Below are positions 61,105 to 64,000 of a DNA stretch of 64,000 bases, piece by piece. The notes under the pieces were generated by a model that made no database searches, had not been told where the DNA came from, and saw nothing but the letters and a program-made list of their open reading frames with translations. Source of the DNA: Aminobacter carboxidus. GTDB taxonomy: Bacteria > Pseudomonadota > Alphaproteobacteria > Rhizobiales > Rhizobiaceae. The translations under genes were made by a program, and so were the position numbers. How positions within the stretch are numbered: position 1 is the first letter of the stretch; each line of letters starts with the position of its first letter. Location: positions 186,001-250,000 of the forward strand of contig NZ_JACZEP010000005.1 of the NCBI RefSeq assembly GCF_014863355.1, written 5' to 3'.

Positions 61105-62301
61105 TCACGCCTTTTCCGCAAGGTCGCGATAACCGTCGCGCGACTGCGGCAGCTTCATCTCGAGAACTGCCGAGGCGACCTGATTGCGCAGCATCTGCGC
61201 CGTGCCGCCGCCTATCGTGAACATGCGCGCATCACGAACCATGCGTTCCATGGGCAAATTGCGTGAATAACCCATCGCGCCATGGATCTGCAGCGCATCG
61301 TTGGCAACCTTGATCGCCGTCTCGGATGCAAGGATTTTGGCCTGGGCAGCTTCCTGCATGCTGGGAAAGCCGGTCCCGGCATTGATCGCCGCCTTGTAGA
61401 TAAGCGCCTGCGAGGCGGCGAGGCCGATCGACATATCCGCAAGCATCCACTGCAGACCCTGGAACTCGGCAATCGGGCGACCGAACTGCTCGCGCGCCTT
61501 GGCGTAGTCGCGCGCGATCTCGAAGGCACCTTGGGCGATCCCGTGCGCCACGGTCGCAGCACCGACGCGCTGGGCGTTGTAAGCGCTCATCAAAGCGGCG
61601 AAGCCACGGCGGAAGCCATGAGGCGGACGCACGACCATGGCTTCGGGCACCTCGAGATCCTCGAAATGCAGATGGGTCTCGGGAATGCCGCGCAGGCCCA
61701 TGGCCGGCTCGCGCTTGCCAACCCGCAAGCCTTGCGATTCTCCACGAATGGCGATGAACCCGCCAATGCCCTGTTCCTCGCCGTTTTCAATGACGCGGGC
61801 AAAGATCAGGTGCACCTTGGAGACGCCGCCTCCGGTGATCCAGTGTTTTTCGCCGTTGAGAATGTAGCGGTCGCCTTTCTTGATCGCGGTCGTGGTCATC
61901 TCTGTTGCCGCACTGCCTGCCCCTGGCTCGGTGATGCAGATTGCCGGCTTGTCGCCCGCAAGGACGTAAGGCGCCACCTGCATTTTTTGGTCGTCAGTAC
62001 CGTAGGCCATGATCGCGCCGATGCCGCCCATGTTGGCCTCGACCACGATGCGTCCGGTGACCCCACAGGTCCGAGCCATTTGCTCGATCACTAGGACCGC
62101 ATCCAGATAGGTCAGCCCTCGACCGCCATATTCCTTCGGAATCGTCATGCCCATGAAACCGGCCTTGGTCAGCTTCTCGATGTTGTCCCAAGGGTATTCT
62201 TCGGTGAGGTCGACTTCCGCCGCACGCGCACGCACATGGCCTTCGGCGAGATCGCGCGCTTGATCCTGAAGCAGCTTTTGAGCGGGGCTGAGCTGAAACA
62301 T
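61105..62301 (-). CDS. Acyl-CoA dehydrogenase
   Basis: A 398-residue FAD enzyme. ITEPGAGSAATEMTTTAIKK and EKHWITGGGVSKVHLIFARV are the FAD/substrate motifs and the C-terminus has QIHGAMGYSRNLPMERMVRD. The late motif reads TIGGGTAQM, without the common YEGT Glu, so the catalytic acid must be elsewhere, as in isovaleryl- or long-chain types. It would introduce a double bond into an acyl-CoA made by the CoA-transferase encoded 21 bases upstream. Confidence 0.87.
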   Translation of the reverse strand: MFQLSPAQKLLQDQARDLAEGHVRARAAEVDLTEEYPWDNIEKLTKAGFMGMTIPKEYGGRGLTYLDAVLVIEQMARTCGVTGRIVVEANMGGIGAIMAYGTDDQKMQVAPYVLAGDKPAICITEPGAGSAATEMTTTAIKKGDRYILNGEKHWITGGGVSKVHLIFARVIENGEEQGIGGFIAIRGESQGLRVGKREPAMGLRGIPETHLHFEDLEVPEAMVVRPPHGFRRGFAALMSAYNAQRVGAATVAHGIAQGAFEIARDYAKAREQFGRPIAEFQGLQWMLADMSIGLAASQALIYKAAINAGTGFPSMQEAAQAKILASETAIKVANDALQIHGAMGYSRNLPMERMVRDARMFTIGGGTAQMLRNQVASAVLEMKLPQSRDGYRDLAEKA

Positions 62302-62322
62302 CGAGTGTCTCCTCGTCTGGGG

Positions 62323-63537
62323 TTAGCTTGCAACGGGCCGGTGCTTGCGATCGGCGGGCTGGTTCAAGAATTCGTCGAGCACGGCTTTGGTGTCTGCCCC
62401 GCAAACCGGCGGCGGGCGACGATAGGTGACCGGCGTCTTCGACATCTTGATCGGGTTGCCGATCAGATCGACAACGCCGCCGCCTGCGAGCGGGTGAGGC
62501 ATGGAAATCTTCATGTCCCGGGCTGCGACCTGATCGCTGTCGAAGACGTCTCGCAGCGTATTGATCGGTCCGCCGGGAATGCCGTTTGCTTCCATGCCGG
62601 CAATCAGGCTGTTCCTGGCGAGGAGACGCAGCTTCTCCGCGATCATTGGGATGAGCGTCTCGCGATTTTTCAGCCGGGCGGCGTTGGTCGCGAAGCGCTC
62701 GTCGTGTCCAAGTTCGGGGGCTTCGATGAGATCGCAAAAGCGCCGATACTGGCTGTCGTTGCCCACCGCCACGATGACGTGGCCATCGCTGGTTTCGAAA
62801 ACCTGATACGGCACGATGTTGGGGTGCTGGTTGCCCCGGCGCACCGGCAGCTTGGCCGAAAGCAGATAGTTGGTACCCTCGTTGATCAGCCACGAGATCT
62901 GAGCATCGACAAGGGCGATGTCGATATGTTGGCCCTGGCCGGACATTTCGCTGTGGCGCAGGGCAGCCAGAATGGCGGTCGCCGCATACATCCCGGTCAT
63001 GACGTCTGCTATGCCGACCGCCACTTTCGTCGGCTCGCCGTCGGCGGGGCCGGTCAGGCTCATGATGCCGCCATAGCCCTGGGCGAGTAGATCGTAGCCC
63101 GGCTTGTCGGAATTCGGGCCGGTCTGGCCGAAACCGGTGATCGAACAATAGACCAGGCGTGGAAATTGGTCTTTCAGGTCGTCATACGAAAGCCCGTACT
63201 TCTTGAGCCCGCCGACCTTGAAATTCTCAACCAGGACGTCGCAATGCGCCAGCAGTTCGCGGACGGTATCCGCCCCTTCCTGGGTGGCGATATCGAGTGC
63301 GACCGAGCGCTTGTTGCGGTTGGCGCAAAGGTAATAGGCGCTTTCCCCTGTGGCATTGCCGCTCTCGTCTTCGACAAAAGGCGGCCCCCAGGCGCGGGTA
63401 TCGTCGCCGGCTCCGGGCTTTTCGATCTTGATCACGTCAGCACCGAGATCGCCCAGAAGCTGGGTGCAACTCGGACCGGCGAGAATCCGGCTCAGGTCGA
63501 GAATGCGAACGCCCGCGAGCGGTCCTTGAATATGCAC
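62323..63537 (-). CDS. Class III CoA-transferase (CaiB/BaiF)
   Basis: A 404-residue CoA-transferase. The GTG at 63537 is chosen because AGGAGGGG stands before it and the family start (GPLAGVRILDLSRILAGPSC) follows directly. Other motifs are LLGDLGADVIKIEKPGAGDD and SITGFGQTGPNSDKPGYDLL, where the last Asp is the probable catalytic residue. It moves CoA between carboxylic acids and likely activates the substrate of the acyl-CoA dehydrogenase. The divergent LysR gene probably controls both. Confidence 0.87.
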   Translation of the reverse strand: MHIQGPLAGVRILDLSRILAGPSCTQLLGDLGADVIKIEKPGAGDDTRAWGPPFVEDESGNATGESAYYLCANRNKRSVALDIATQEGADTVRELLAHCDVLVENFKVGGLKKYGLSYDDLKDQFPRLVYCSITGFGQTGPNSDKPGYDLLAQGYGGIMSLTGPADGEPTKVAVGIADVMTGMYAATAILAALRHSEMSGQGQHIDIALVDAQISWLINEGTNYLLSAKLPVRRGNQHPNIVPYQVFETSDGHVIVAVGNDSQYRRFCDLIEAPELGHDERFATNAARLKNRETLIPMIAEKLRLLARNSLIAGMEANGIPGGPINTLRDVFDSDQVAARDMKISMPHPLAGGGVVDLIGNPIKMSKTPVTYRRPPPVCGADTKAVLDEFLNQPADRKHRPVAS

Positions 63538-63673
63538 GCTGCCCCTCCTGCCCAGTCGTCGCGTCCACGGTTCCCCGGGCGCCACCGGAGCAGGACATAA
63601 ATTGAATGAAACCTAGACAACAGCGAGATATTATTTATTTTAGTGTGAGAAAATTTAACGCTATTTGTGACCC

Positions 63674-64000
63674 ATGAATCTTCGCTTTCTTCAGGCCATT
63701 GTGGCTATCGCCGAACAGCCCAGTTTCACCGCAGCGGCCAGCGCGCTGGGCCTCAGCCATTCGGCCATCAGCTTGCAGGTCAAGACGCTCGAGGAGGAAC
63801 TGCAGCTTCAGATCGTAGACCGCACCTCAAGACCGCCAACGCTCACCGACACCGGTCTTGCGCTGGTCGAGCATGCGAGGCGGATGCTCAAGATCGCTGA
63901 CGATATTCGCGCCCTAACCAGCGAAGACAGTCTCGTCGGCACCGTGACGATCGGCGTCGTGCCATCGGTGCTCGTGAACCTGATCCCACCCGCGCTCGCC
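63674..64000 (+). CDS. LysR family regulator, N-terminal part (3' end outside window)
   Basis: The first 109 residues of a LysR protein: MNLRFLQAIVAIAEQPSFTA, then SALGLSHSAISLQVKTLEEE for the helix-turn-helix. The start of the sensor domain (GTVTIGVVPSVLVNLIPP) follows. The frame stays open to the window end. It is divergent from the CoA-transferase/acyl-CoA dehydrogenase genes with a 136-base, AT-rich promoter region, so it probably regulates them. Confidence 0.87.
   Translation, partial: MNLRFLQAIVAIAEQPSFTAAASALGLSHSAISLQVKTLEEELQLQIVDRTSRPPTLTDTGLALVEHARRMLKIADDIRALTSEDSLVGTVTIGVVPSVLVNLIPPALA

Noticed and set aside
1-64000. CRISPR arrays, tRNA or rRNA genes, phage attachment sites
   Set aside because: No regularly spaced repeats, no cloverleaf-like or ribosomal sequence and no integrase gene were found on reading both strands, although short tRNA genes can be missed by eye.

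Overview
The window looks like chromosome or large-replicon DNA of a metabolically versatile alphaproteobacterium, most likely Hyphomicrobiales and near Phyllobacteriaceae (Mesorhizobium/Aminobacter-like). The evidence is the high-GC codon use, ATGA-type start/stop overlaps, the FixNOQP-FixIS oxidase genes, MocR, LysR and FCD-GntR regulators, a TTC38-type protein and many ABC, NCS1 and MFS uptake systems. No rRNA, tRNA or CRISPR array was seen. The assignment rests on gene content alone.

Layout. (1) 1-7.7 kb, plus strand: the 3' end of a hydantoinase A gene, a class IV aminotransferase, a short-chain dehydrogenase lacking the usual catalytic Tyr, an orphan CoxL-type molybdenum hydroxylase subunit, a sarcosine/dimethylglycine dehydrogenase-like flavoprotein and a CoxG-like protein. 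This suggests N-heterocycle or N-methyl amino acid catabolism. (2) 7.7-9.7 kb: a decayed stretch with an IS3-family remnant and two small conserved-looking genes. (3) 9.7-25.7 kb: a nitrite/NO and low-oxygen respiration island. It holds an NsrR-like regulator, truncated haemoglobin, a DUF6522 protein, an acetate kinase-PduL fusion, a DUF1858 protein, a Crp/Fnr regulator, pseudoazurin, NnrS, a three-domain NirK, and a cbb3 oxidase locus (ccoNOQP, two unusual membrane genes, ccoI, ccoS). No nor or nos gene is present. (4) 25.7-28.9 kb: IS110-like debris, a Fic protein and a chimeric pseudogene (agmatinase piece joined to polysaccharide-deacetylase piece).

(5) 28.9-43.5 kb: a catabolic and uptake region. 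It contains a LysR regulator divergent from agmatinase, aldehyde dehydrogenase, a small membrane protein, an NCS1 permease and a GMC oxidoreductase. A MocR regulator follows, divergent from an Afu/Pot-type ABC transporter with a TIM-barrel protein and an inositol-monophosphatase-family enzyme. (6) 43.6-49.3 kb: a two-component flavin monooxygenase locus (oxygenase, FMN reductase, hydrolase, cupin, MFS, LuxR-type regulator). (7) 49.6-59.9 kb: a divergent locus. Hydrolase-ADH-GntR face P450, ferredoxin-type reductase, APC permease, glutamine-synthetase-like ligase, TTC38 protein and PuuD-like hydrolase. The combination suggests oxidation plus gamma-glutamylation of an imported amine. (8) 60-64 kb: a YeiH-type exporter, acyl-CoA dehydrogenase and class III CoA-transferase, divergent from a LysR gene cut by the window end.

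The strongest candidates for something little described are the P450/gamma-glutamylation locus, the AckA-PduL fusion beside nitrite-respiration genes, and the cbb3 locus in which ccoGH are replaced by two other membrane genes. All functions are inferred from sequence reading without database searches.
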